Below are positions 48,178-61,000 of a DNA stretch of 64,000 nt, piece by piece. The translations under genes and the position numbers were made by a program. The stretch comes from Ischnura elegans (taxonomy: Eukaryota > Arthropoda > Insecta > Odonata > Coenagrionidae). The notes below the pieces were generated by a model that saw nothing but the letters and a program-made list of their open reading frames with translations, was not told the DNA's origin and did not search any database. Position 1 is the first letter of the stretch. Every line of letters begins with the position of its first letter. Location of the stretch: contig NC_060252.1 of assembly GCF_921293095.1 (NCBI RefSeq), positions 74,420,866 through 74,484,865 on the forward strand, given 5' to 3'.

Positions 48178-50800
48178 CAAGGGCATACCCAGGATCAAAA
48201 CTAGGGGGGGGGGGGGGCAAGTCATGGTTGTTCAAGTTACAGGTAAGACCAGTGGCGGCTCGTGAGTCAAATGCTAGGGGGGGCGCACTCCACCGGGGGG
48301 TCATAAGTTTTTAATATTTCGTGTATTTTATTAAGTTTTACGGCAATCTAGGAATTAAATTTTGTGATGCCATATGTTCCGTTTTTTTCAACAAAAATAC
48401 CTAGTTTTCCTAATAAAGCTTGATTAATAAATACCAAATGCCATAGACTCTCGGTCATACGGATCGGCTTATTCCGGACTCTCGATTATACTGATCAATG
48501 ATCTTGAAGAATAAAAATATATTTGCTGCGATATTTTGCAAATACAAACGAAAATACGTAACTTTAGGTTTTATCGCATACATTCTTCGTGCGGATATGC
48601 CCTCAATACACTTCTGTTGTTCGTTTTGCAATCATAATACGTTATTTGTCAAATCTATACAACATTTGCAATGATTTAGGTAGCAATGACACTTGTAACA
48701 CCTGAGGAGGGAGGGGAGTGTCACTGACTTCCACTAGGCAACAAACACTACTAGAATGCGCGCGCTTTCCTATTGCAGATGTAAACTTTGATGGCGGTGT
48801 TCGCGATGATTCTTGAATACAGTATGATTTAAAATCAATAATTAAACATTTCTCACACATTTTTAACAAAATCTGAAATACTCACATGCCTTTAGTTATA
48901 TTGCAGAAGTCCATCGTTCTTTCCTTTTGTCCAGCAAAGTGATCAATTGCACGTTCGTTGAAATCAGCGCCGGACAACAATTTCTTTCCGATTGAACACA
49001 TGGCAAGGGCACTAGTCTATAAATAAACAAGGGACGACACAAAATAGGCCGACGAAAAATACCACCAAAAAGAACAAGGTGCCTGGACACAGAATTGGGA
49101 AATTTTTTCCCTATATTTCCCTAAAAAAAAACGAGCACTGTTGATCAATTCAAAATTGTCTTCTTGAATGTACACACAGCACTAAGAAACTTCTTAATCG
49201 GCAATTACGCACAGTTAAATCCTCGAAAATGATGTCTGAACTCATTTCACTCCGTTCTTTCCGAGAGTCATGCCGTTACTATAAGGACGACTCAAGGGAG
49301 ATAGAAGTCGTGGTCCACTAATGCTGATTCAGCTGAGGGACGAATTTAAGGTCAGCAAAGGCATTCAAGCAAACAAAGGACGTCACGAACCATCTCCTTG
49401 AGTCTAAGATTCATAAGTGGTAAACACACGAGACGCCAACGGGTCGCATTTGGAATAACCATGACTTCGAAATCATTGCCATGATATAATAATATATAAA
49501 TTCTAGATCGTAAAAGAAGACGACTCTGAGCCACAGATGGGAGCTGTAAGGATCTCCGCACTGATATGAACTCTTCGAAGCCACTTAAATCAGACCCAAG
49601 TGGACATTTTCCGTCAGACAGCTACCGCTCTGCCGCTGATGAATTAGGTGAACATGAACTAATACAACAAGGACGGCTAGAAAAATGATGAACCTACACA
49701 CAAAAGGTGCATTGTACGCGGCACTTCTTGACATTCATTGGATGACTCTATTTAAAGTCACGTTTTACGGTTTAAATCATGTTTAATCATTCACCCTATC
49801 ACGCACGCACCTATTTCTTAAATTATAAATCAGTGGGGAATGTTAACTGATTTTTCCTAATACTGCAGGTCTTATGATAAATTTATCTGAAAAATAGGTA
49901 CCGCATTTCTAATCATCGGGAAGATATTAATACATTGTTAAGGCCTAAATATTAATTATTAGTTTCCCAACGGTTCTTGAAATTCGTAATCATAACAGAA
50001 CTGTGGCAAATAATCGAGAATAGTTTTCCTTCGTCAATACGGCCTTTAACTGGTTGGATTTTATGTGTTCCGGAATTCAAACACCAAAAAACGCAAGCAT
50101 AATGGCTTTACTTTATTTAATGGCTTTAATTTATTTACTGTAGCAATACCTACCAGCAATTAAAAATTAAAATCTTATAACTACACCCAGTACAGTGACC
50201 ATTCTGATTCCGTAGGTCCCTTTTCTGTGGCAGCACCAAGAAGACGCCAGATTATACGCCCGCCGGCCTGCGCAGCGATGTCAACTCACTCGTCGCTCTG
50301 CGCAATCTCGGACGACGTCCCAAGGCTTCCGTAAGGCAGCATGTTAGACGCGTCATAGCACCAGCAGCCCCCACCACTACCACTCTCCATATAACTGCAT
50401 GGGGATGGATTGGGACGTTCTGGCCAGCGCCCCACGGCTACAAATACGAACTTTTCGCGCTATTTCTTTTCGTTTTTTTCCAACACTTTCGATATATGGG
50501 ACTGAAAAACACTTTCATTAATCAATGTATAATTACAAATTAATGGATAATTATTTTTTTTACTTTTTCAAATATTTGGGAGGGGCGGCGTCCGAGAGTC
50601 CTTATGGGCAAACCGCCACTGGGTAAGACTAAAGCATGGAAAAGGTGAATGAAATCAGCATTTCAAGGAAACAGTAACAGCACTTTATTAGTTTTTAAAA
50701 TTATTAGGCTTGAAAAAATGTTATTTTCCTTAAAGACATTGCGATTTTTGCTTTCAGGGGGACAGCTGTCCCCTCCTGCCCCTCGCTGGGTACGCCCATG
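48178..50800. mobile_element. Outer TIR element interrupted by a hAT
   Basis: Left end CAAGGGCATACCCAGG and right end CTGGGTACGCCCATG are inverse to each other, with a poly-G run just inside the left end. Apart from the nested hAT only about 250 bp belongs to it. The target duplication is not clear. Confidence 0.5.
48250..50621. mobile_element. hAT-type element, 2.37 kb, nested
   Basis: Exact 8 bp duplication GGTAAGAC (48242-48249, 50622-50629). Ends CAGTGGCGGCTCGTGAG and, reverse-complemented, CAGTGGCGGTTTGCCCATA. Several short minus-strand frames occur, none recognisable as a hAT transposase, so it is non-autonomous or badly decayed. Confidence 0.8.
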
Positions 50801-50855
50801 AGTACATATAAATAATGGTTAAGCAAAGTTGGAAGTGGAGATTATGTTGAGAATA

Positions 50856-51516
50856 GGGTGGTTTCCTATTATTTTTTTATTGCCTAAATCGAAAGATTAT
50901 TACTCCTGGAGTACGCATTTCACGCTTTTAGATTTTTAAATGACGATATCTATTTTTCGCGATTAAATGAAAAGTGAAAATTTTCAAGCGCGCGAAAACG
51001 CGACGCGTAAGTAGGAATGATGGGAAAAAGTCCGTGCGACGCATTTCTGGTTCCCCCTCCCGCCTTGTGAGGTGACCTTGATCGAGGCTCTGAGCGCTGA
51101 TAGGACGCAGGATGCTAGCGGGTAGCTGAGTACCTTGCTGACTGGTAGCGCTTGGCTTAAAAAAGGTTTATTAATACCTTATCAAACGAAGAAAACTTTC
51201 CGACCTAAGCCAATTTTAATAGGTGATTATTAAGACATGTTTCCCTGAGCTCTGTGCCTCATGCATGCATTGGTAACCTCAGACGATGTATAATTCCTAT
51301 CCTCTCGTGTAGAAACTAGGTCCCTGTGACGTCACGTGGAGTGGAATCGCATGGGCGCCAATCTGGCCTTTTTCAAATGAGGATAAAATTTGACCCTTGC
51401 CATTCGTCTAAACCGGTATTTCTAAAACCGAATAATTTGTGTATTATGAATACACTAATGGTGGGTAACGAATCGCAATCAATGCCTTTCGTTTTCTTTG
51501 ATGAAGGAAACTACCC
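50856..51516. mobile_element. TA-flanked MITE, copy 2 of the 21878-22507 family
   Basis: Same ends and order as copy 1, TA-flanked, 661 bp. It carries a short segment (CTTTCCGACCTAAGCC region near 51195) absent from copy 1. About 570 bp upstream of the copy C start. Confidence 0.7.
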
Positions 51517-52089
51517 TATTAGAAAAGAATGTGGTGATTTAAGATATTGAAGGTTTTCTTTTAATCTTAATGAATGAGTCTTTTCGCTTCCCTTCTCGTT
51601 CAATTTCCTGTCGTCGAGATCTCAATGCATGAGAAAGGTGATACACCCCGTAGTAGTGGGAGCGAACGTAGCACTACTTTGCGGACTAATTGAGCACTAG
51701 CGCGTGGCTGTCCCCGTCGCTAAGCTTCTGCTCATTTGTTTTTTCTTGTGTGGATCGTCCCTTTTGGAGAATCCATGGTACGAATAATACAATTTGATAA
51801 AATTCATCAGCTGTTAGTTTGAATTCTTAATTGTTCATAGCACGAGTTGCAAAGGACTAATTGACCTCGCTGATTTGGGCAGTAATATTTAGATTATAGA
51901 TTTTCCGCCTTCGTTTAATGTCGAAACCGGTGGAACACGTATCCCGTGTGTGTATATATGTTCAGTGCTATATGAAGCCTCCCTGCTTAAGTATATCCAG
52001 TAATTGTTTACAAGTGTGTTCTAGACATGTTAAAGAGCGTTCGTAATTGAAGGGTTTTACTTGTTATCAATAAAAACAAGTTATTTAGG
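51517..52089. other. 5' flank of copy C
   Basis: Should hold the promoter. TTATTTAG lies directly before the start ATG, as TTCTTAG does in copy B, so the first coding exon may be preceded by a non-coding exon. No TATA box or initiator could be assigned with confidence. Confidence 0.3.
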
Positions 52090-55000
52090 ATGAGAGAATA
52101 CAAGAACCGCAGATGTTTTGTACCAGGATGCAGAAGTGGTTTAGCAACAGACCGTGCCGAAAAAAAGAAGAATGGTGTGAAGAATCCTAGCTTGCTAAGT
52201 GCTCCAAAGGTAAAGCAATAGTCACGTCAAGCATATGCATGAAAATAAATATTTGGTTTTCCCGTGTATAGTAACGGTCTTCACATGCGAAGAGCCGTCG
52301 CGCATCCAAATATTGTGCATGAAGAGTCTGTATGGGGTGTATCTGTTACTATAAAGTAAATGAATGAGAAAGTATCATCTGGTGAAAGTCCTGATGATGA
52401 CTCTTTCAGTTACTCACGACTGTTTGTTTTTATAAATCTTTAGAAAATTGCTATACGTATTTCATTCATGGATTATGCCTAATTATGTCGATATCAATTT
52501 GTACTAATTGAGTTGCCCGACGTATTCCCATGAGGTTTATTGAATGTTTTAGAGCCTGGTGGAGCATTATACAATATTTTGATGTACCTATTTTGATTCG
52601 CATGCTATGAGGCAAATATCTGTGTATGCATCGAACACGATATCCCGCGAGCCACCTCGAGGGTGTAAGTTGTAGGGCGGGTGTATCCCACCAATATGCC
52701 CATAGCAATGCAACCAAAATGATATGTGCAATTTTAATTCAGGGGTTAGTTGTCTCTTACGCATGCATTGGAGCCCATTTTAAATTTCATCACAAACTTA
52801 GGATACACTGAAAAAACTATTAGCATATCAAATTATGTATTTCACCCTGAAACTTAAATGAAATATTCATCAACCTTCGGGTAATGGTGATCATCCTATC
52901 TTTTGAGGAGAATTTTAACGCTTATTTAATTATCTTGCCTTATTATGCCTTAGTGAGCTTTGTAGCATGCACTAGCTCATCGTTGGTGAAGTTCAGTGAA
53001 GCTTATCTTATGAGGATCCCATATGGGGACCATATATCCCATGTATATGGGGACAGCATACTCCAAATGAGATATTATTATAATAAATTATTCCATTTCT
53101 CTGACTTCCCAATAATTTGTTGTAAATACCTTCTTAGCAAAACATTTGACCTATCACTTTAATGTCACCTAAATTTATCACTTTAATGTGCTTGCTCCCA
53201 GCAAACCCATCAGTTTTTTTTTTAACTTCAAGGTGTGGGATTAATTCCAAGCCTTTCAACAATTAAATGTATCTGTAATGTATGTAACCATCCTGGTATG
53301 CTGTGAAGAGATATAGTGACAGGCAGTGAGCCACCATAATGAGTTATGTACCTTCCTTCACTATAGATTTCCTCATGAATAAATGATCCTTTGCAGATTT
53401 TAAGTAAATGCTTTATGGAATACACGGCACACACAACAATTTATGTGTTGAACTTGAAAATGATGTGTGACTGTCAATGATGGCAAGATTCCTCTACATC
53501 TTGCTCAAAAAATCTTGTTTTGTTTTGTGGTTTTCCTGTTGCAATGAACATATTATAAGAGGCAATGCACATAATTGCAATGAAAGTCTAATTACCTTTA
53601 TTTTTCTCGTACCTGCATTCCTCAGTTTGTCCGTAACCATGTCTTTTTCGCACTACCCTTATGTCTAAAGGTTTATCCGAGTAATTTTTACTATCGATAG
53701 GTGATATTCAGAGAATAATTGTAATTTTTTGTACATTGAGGCATGCACTATTGAATTTAGTTTCTCATGTAACTTTTCATTAACAGGATCCCAAGCTTCT
53801 GGCCATCTGGGAAAAGGTCATAGGTAGAACAGATCGTCCTTTAACCAGCAAGGATGTTGTCTGTGAACTGCATTTTAAGGATGAAGAGATATCGAGATAC
53901 CGTGAGATTCGTGGTCTTCCTGGTGGTGCAGTTTATAGAATTGAAAGGTACGGCAATGTACTTAAGAAGGATGCTGTTCCATCAATTTTTCCACCACCGG
54001 GTTCCTGTAAATCAAGGAAAAAGAGGGGTCGACCACCTAGGAAAACATCAGCGTACCCTGACCGGAGAGAGTGTAGTATCAGTAATGAAGAGGATTCTGT
54101 TGAGGAGTGTCTGCCTGAAAAACCATCAACTTCCCCCAACCCTGTTGAATGTGTTAAAAGTGAATCAGAGGATTGCATTGAGGATCGTCTGACTGAAAAA
54201 CCATCAGAATCCCCTAACCCTGAGGAGTGTGCAATCAGTGATGTAGAGGATTGTGCAGCAAGCATGGTTATGGCTGAAGTATTTGATTTTCAAGTGCTCA
54301 GGAAAGCAGCCCATAATATTGTACTTCCTTCTGTCATGTGGACTGCTGGTGTAGTGAATGGGAATCAAGTGGTATTTGCCAATTGGAGTGATGGTGAAAC
54401 CTTTGAAGCACAGAAAAGGGTTTTGATAGATGATGAATTGCAAGTCAAGGTCAGTTGTTGATCATAGAACTACAATTTTTTTTATTTTTCTATAAATGAT
54501 GGGCACTAATGCAATATTTTTTCCTGCAGATATTTTTTGGGAACATTAATGCTTCATTAAACAACATGAAAGAAGTTCACAGTCTTTCAGAAGTTGGAGC
54601 TTATCTGATTGTGATTGACAAGTTAAATATTTGTCCAAGTTCCAGGTGAGTTTTACTCTCTTGAACCTGTGTTGTTTTCCATGTGCATTGTTTTTAGGTA
54701 GTTTTTGTCAATTGTACTTTCTTTTTAGATCCCCCAAGTGCATGGGATATACCATTCCTAAAGACATCGCTAAGAAAGAAACTTCAGCTGATCAATGTCG
54801 CAATTGCCAAAAAGTAGAGAAAGATTTACTTTCGCTGAATAATGGAGAGGAAGAAGTTGGCAGAGTTGAATTACAGAACACGATATTAGGAAAACAGCAT
54901 GAGACACATCAACTTGCTGACCATTTGCACATGAAGGTAAAAGGGCAAGTTGTTTGTTGAATGCTTTAATGCAAGACAGTATATATTCTTTGTGAACGTA

Positions 55001-58000
55001 AGGTTAAACAGATTTACTAATCTTTACTTGATACGTACAACATGATTACTTGGAGGCTACTCCATACTGTATTAGTGGAGTTCTTGGTTGGTTGGAGTGC
55101 CTACTTCTGGTGTGCTAATTGATGAAGTAAAATATTTGTGATTGTGTCATATAAGCATAAAAGTGTCAACATAGTACATTCAGTAACAGATTAAGTCAAT
55201 CACTTTATGAGTTTTAGCTTTTTGAATTGTAGGCATGTGAGGAAATTCAGCTTATCTTCATTGCACCTCCTCATTTTTATAATTTTTTGAGGTATAGTCT
55301 ATGTCTTGTGAAAATTGTCTATGTGTAGAGGTGGTGTTGAAGGCCTGTTGTAGTGTTGCTTGTTCAACTGCCAACTAATGGGCCAATGATGGTTAGTAAT
55401 GGTTGGTTTCTAATTAATTTTATGAAGAAGAGAAATGTATCCGTGGATAAAGTTGTTTCTCCGGAAGGGAAGCCTTCTCCAGAGGCCACACCCAAGAGGA
55501 GCGTACATGATGAGTCATGTGCTGTGGACAATTGTGATATGGAATTGGTGAAGGAGGTTGGCGTCGAAGAGTTGACTCCACATCCCAAATGTTGCTCGCT
55601 GACCACACCCCTGCGCCTCCTCAGTCCCACTCTTGAGGACTTATTAAGGTGTGAATAAACATTTAGTTGATGTTAACTTGAAGGTGAATTCTATTTTGGT
55701 TTTTTTACTATACCTTAAATAATTATCCAGATTTGAATAACAATATCTCAAAGACGTCTCAGTCACTATGAAAGCAAAGTGCATCAAATACTGCTCATTC
55801 TTTTGTATTCAACTACAGCTAACTAACTACCGTATTTCTCCGAATATAGTCCCCCTCTGAATATAGTCCCCCCCTCCCTAATTTTGAGGCTTCATTTTCT
55901 GGAAAAGTTAAAAAAATGCGTTCGAATATAGTCCCCCCCTTTACTTTTACCACAGGCATTTTTGGAAAAAAAGGGGGGGGACTATATTTAGACATATACG
56001 GTATTTTGTTTTTAGCTGCAATTTCATTGCGTTATCAGAAACAGAATTTAATCTGAATTTTCTGATTGCCATGTTGATTCTTGGTACATATTTGGTATGG
56101 CCTAGTAGCAACAAAATTGATATTACAGTTTCCTCTCCCCATGCTACGGCTTAAGGCTTTAGTAAAAGTGTTTCATGTTGTTACACTAATCAGTATTTTA
56201 GTTATTGTTGGAAATGGAGGCATCATTTAATATTTATTTTGGATTTTAAGCATGCTGAGCTGCTAGGAGCTATCAAAAGAATAGAGGGAAGAGGGCTTAG
56301 TCTTGCCTAGTCTGAGGCTTGTCGTCCACTGCAAGCATTTGAAAACCACTTAAAACTCTGTGCTTGAGTTAGAAGGGCTTGGAAGTAGTGGCTTGAGAGG
56401 TCGTTTTTAAGTGTGTTCATTCTTAAATTTTTGTATCTGCCTTGGGGAAAAATTGATAAAATCTGGTACATATGCACCCCTGCGGATGGTAAGGGAAAGA
56501 CACAACCATCGAAGAGTGTCAACTTCATTGGAGAGGCCACCAAATGCTTGAGGTTATTCATTTTCACCCCCAGGAGGAATTTGATGTTTTCCCGATGATA
56601 GGTATTTTCCGAGTTAAAGACCATTGTGAAGTCACTAGATTCCTTGAACATGTATTAGATATTATTTCTGCTCAGAACAATGAATAATTTCTAAGGTTTC
56701 CATAGAGAATTTGAGGTGAAATGGTGATACCTCTGCATTTACCTGCTTTTTAAGCGTAAGCACACTTTTTATCTTTTACCTCTGTAAGTTGCCATGAGCA
56801 AGTGGTTATTCTGCTTTACATCAATGCTTGCAGTGGGAGACTCCTCGAGAGCCATTGGATGAACCCTTGACTGGGCACCCCCTCTCCTCCTCTTTTTTTT
56901 ACCTGGCTCCTAGCTTTTCAGGGAATTCTAAACACAAAATAAATGGTAAATGATGTCCAATTATTAACAAATTTTGTGAAGAAATCATTGTTGAAAGGAT
57001 AGTGAAGAATTCTAGAGCAAGAAGATGGTCTACGTACATGTTGGTTTTGTTGGGTACACATTGGAAAAAAATGAGTTTTTACTTTTGCATTAATTGCTGA
57101 ATTATTTATAAGTTAAGATATAAGAATTCATTTTCAATTAAATTCTCAATTCAATCTTCAATTCATTTTGACTTACAGTATTTTATGATAGAAATTTTGA
57201 AAAAAATGTTTCCAAAAGTTCTTTTCATGATGAACACACTGGTTTTTTCAATTATTCTGATATCTTTTGAAATAGCTTGGAAATTAATCTTTATGCACAC
57301 TGCGTTTTTCATCAAAATTTGCCCTGCCACCTTTTTATAAATGGCTGCCAAAAAAAACGTATGGCTTCTAAATTTTTTTTCAAATGGTGTTTCGCGATTG
57401 TCTACTTGTAGGTAACCAATCATAAAAAAATCAGGATAATTAAAAATGTAGAGCAACAAATTTTATTTATATTGGGTAATTTGAAATGGAATGACACTAA
57501 TTCCTCTTAAAACACAGCTTTTATTTATTTTGGTCATTATTCTCTGTCAACAAGTACGTATATCCTTATGAATTTTTAGGTTTTATGTTTGTAGTCATTT
57601 TTCTTTCACCAAGTGGTTATTTCCTTATATATAGATGCCATATTGGTGTATTTAGTTACTTTTCGTCATTCAATAAACAGTTATTCTTCAATATCATTGT
57701 TGATTTTGTTCAGTATCGTGTAATAATTCATTTATCGCATTAAGTCAATGTATTGTTAGTTCACATTAATACCGACAGAGGTAGTGGCTTCATGTTTCTT
57801 TTAAAGCTCCACAGATAGCTCTTATGTTGTAGCGGGAGGTTTTACCCAGAAAAATGGCAAATTTTTCCACCAAATTACCCAAATTTTACCACTTAAATTT
57901 TTAGATAGTTATCCTGTTTACACACACGTTTGCCATCTTTTACCATAATTTTGTGTGTGTAAAATAATGGTAAAAATGGGGTAATCTATCTTTCGTGCTG

Positions 58001-61000
58001 ACTGGGAAGACAGCAATGAATTCACACATTATACAATATGTTGTACGAATTCAACTGTTGAGGCCTTCACTTTGTAGAATTCCATATTTAATGTTTGGAA
58101 AGGAAATTGCTTAGCTTTTCTACAAAACACACACTTTATTGCCGACTAGTTTCGGTTACACTGTACCATTATCAAGACTAGTGATACACATCAGAATTTG
58201 CCGGTATATATACTCTGTGGTCGGGTGATTGGAGGGGAAGGGGAGGGGGGAGAGGTAAGTGACGGGGAAGGTGAAGGAGGGAAGAGATAGGGAGAAAAAC
58301 CAGAGGTAGTTACAAAGTAGAGCGTGGGTTGGCGTCACAAGGATTTTTTGGGGTGTAATAGTGGAATGTCTAGAAGGGGGGAGTGGAAAGGGAAAAGGTG
58401 GTCATTAGCAATGGGTTCTTTCCTCTTTACAATTTTTAAAATTTCCAACTGTTCTCTGATGTCCAGCTGTGTTCCTTTTTTGACTCGGTGAAGCAATTCC
58501 GGGGTAAAATCCGCTTGGTGGCCTTCCTCCCGAAGATGGGTAGCGAATTGGGACATCCCAGTGTTGTTGTAGTAATCGCGCCGGTGTTCCTCCGCTCGTA
58601 CGGTCAGACTTCTTCCTGTTTGTCCTATGTATTTGGAGTCACAATCACCACACCTTAATTGGTAGACCCCGCTCTTGAGGGCTGAATCAGTGGGGTCCTT
58701 GACTGAAGGTAGCATGCTCTTCAGGTTAGAATTATTGTAAAAGGCCGGTTTTATGTTGATTACTTTGAGTAATTTTTCCAATTTAATAGAAGGTTGGCCT
58801 AAATATTTTATGCGTCGCCATGACAGTCATGGCGACGCATAAAATATTTAGGCCAACCTTCTATTAAATTGGAAAAATTACTCAAAGTAATCAACATAAA
58901 ACCGGCCTTTTACAATAATTCTAACCTGAAGAGCATGCTACCTTCAGTCAAGGACCCCACTGATTCAGCCCTCAAGAGCGGGGTCTACCAATTAAGGTGT
59001 GGTGATTGTGACTCCAAATACATAGGACAAACAGGAAGAAGTCTGACCGTACGAGCGGAGGAACACCGGCGCGATTACTACAACAACACTGGGATGTCCC
59101 AATTCGCTACCCATCTTCGGGAGGAAGGCCACCAAGCGGATTTTACCCCGGAATTGCTTCACCGAGTCAAAAAAGGAACACAGCTGGACATCAGAGAACA
59201 GTTGGAAATTTTAAAAATTGTAAAGAGGAAAGAACCCATTGCTAATGACCACCTTTTCCCTTTCCACTCCCCCCTTCTAGACATTCCACTATTACACCCC
59301 CAAAAATCCTTGTGACGCCAACCCACGCTCTACTTTGTAACTACCTCTGGTTTTTCTCCCTATCTCTTCCCTCCTTCACCTTCCCCGTCACTTACCTCTC
59401 CCCCCTCCCCTTCCCCTCCAATCACCCGACCACAGAGTATATATACCGGCAAATTCTGATGTGTATCACTAGTCTTGATAATGGTACAGTGTAACCGAAA
59501 CTAGTCGGCAATAAAGTGTGTGTTTTGTAGAAAAGCTAAGCAATTTCCTTTCCAAACATTTAATATGTTGTACGTAATATATCATATTTGACTCTTTACT
59601 CTGCGGGGTCAAAAATTGGGCATTATTTCATTCTTAACACATAAGCATTACATTTTTTTTTCAAGTACAGAATTTATGGTTCTTTTTATTTTTTCCTAGG
59701 AGCGACTATTTTTTTCTTAGATGTGGGCTCTAAACTTGAGTCACATCAATTTTTAAACGTATAGTCAATCTTCTTTTTGAATTGTTAAGATTCAATGAAT
59801 GACTCCTTGTTTTCAACAGGGTCACTTTGTCTCCATCTGAGACAATTGAGAAGAAAATGGGGGAAGGTACCTCATCATTGAACATTGAGACACTTGTGAA
59901 AGATGTTCGTCGCATATCACTACCAAGTGATTCATGGACGCTGGGTGTTTTGAAAGGCAAGCGTTTAATATTTGTCAAGTGGAAAGCAGACGATGTGTTG
60001 GTTGCTGATAAGAGATTAGTTGTGGATGAGGAGTTGAGTATCAAGGTGGGTTTAACTCAAAATTTGTTTTCATTCAAGTTGCCTTGGTATTAATTTTTGA
60101 TAATTTGTAAAATGGTGTAGCTCTGAGGTCTGACTATTATCTTGATTTTGTGTTTTCTTCTTTCTTTTTTATTTACATAGAGGTTTGAATTGGTTGGTTT
60201 CTCTAGCCATTGTAAGTTTCTCTTGAGGCTATGCCTACTCTAGTGCATTATCGTTTGATTATGTAGTAACTAAGGATGAGTCAGTTCTTACATTTTTTTG
60301 GTTCTCGGTACCAGTCTGGTTATCCCCCATCGGTTCATGCTTCTCGATACATGGTCCCAAGGATGAACTCTTATTATCTGAATTAATGGCTAATTTAAAT
60401 GAACAACCACAAGAAGTGAATGAAAATGATTTCACTAAACATGTAAACAAGCAAGAAACTCCTGAGAAAAAAAACTGAAGCTCGTCTCCATAATTTCATT
60501 TGCCTAGTAAAAAAGTTCAAACAACACTTTGTTGAAGAATGCATGATCAACCAATATGTTACATTACATCAGGTTTTGTTTTGAAAAATTCAATATTTTT
60601 ACCATATCTGGGCCTAATCTGTTCTTTTTTTGATAGAAATATGCCCTGCAGTGCTGAACAGACATTCCCTGAGACGAAGTTTTTTTTGAAGGGCCACGGG
60701 AAATATGCTTAGTTTCCATGCTCCATAATAGGTAGCATAGCATCAGGATCAATGGTGAAACTCCTTCAACTTCTGACGACATCATCCGTTAATTTGTTGT
60801 AACTTGAGAGTTGGTTCAAAATATATTCTATATTCTGCAATGTAGCTTAAATTCTCAATTTAATTGTCAATGTATTCGTATGCCTGTCACAGTTCTTATG
60901 GCATCAACACTAAACTGCTCAATACCCTGGTACAGCGGCACCCCTGCTAAACTGAGAGGCCATCTTAGCTGTGTTTCGGGAAGTCCGAAAAACCGACGAA

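Larger units (their letters stand above)
58048..59561. mobile_element. Head-to-head pair of PLE copies forming a near-perfect palindrome
   Basis: Arms 58090-58824 and 58826-59560 are inverse complements around one unpaired base at 58825. Reading the arms I found one clear difference (near 58347/59303). The 13 bp direct repeat AATATGTTGTACG lies outside (58035-58047 and 59562-59574), so the pair probably entered as one unit; 42 bp of extra sequence separates the left repeat from the left arm. Each arm holds the 3' third of a PLE: GIY-YIG domain, C/T-rich untranslated region and terminal motif. The reverse transcriptase is missing from both. Confidence 0.85.

Noticed and set aside
56307-56651. 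114-codon minus-strand ORF considered as a PLE reverse transcriptase piece
   Set aside because: No RT motif and no similarity to the PLE parts present in the window.
58090-59560. Palindrome as a long-read fold-back artefact
   Set aside because: Such artefacts continue into unique flanks; here symmetry ends at the element, outside which a 13 bp direct repeat is present and the flanks differ.
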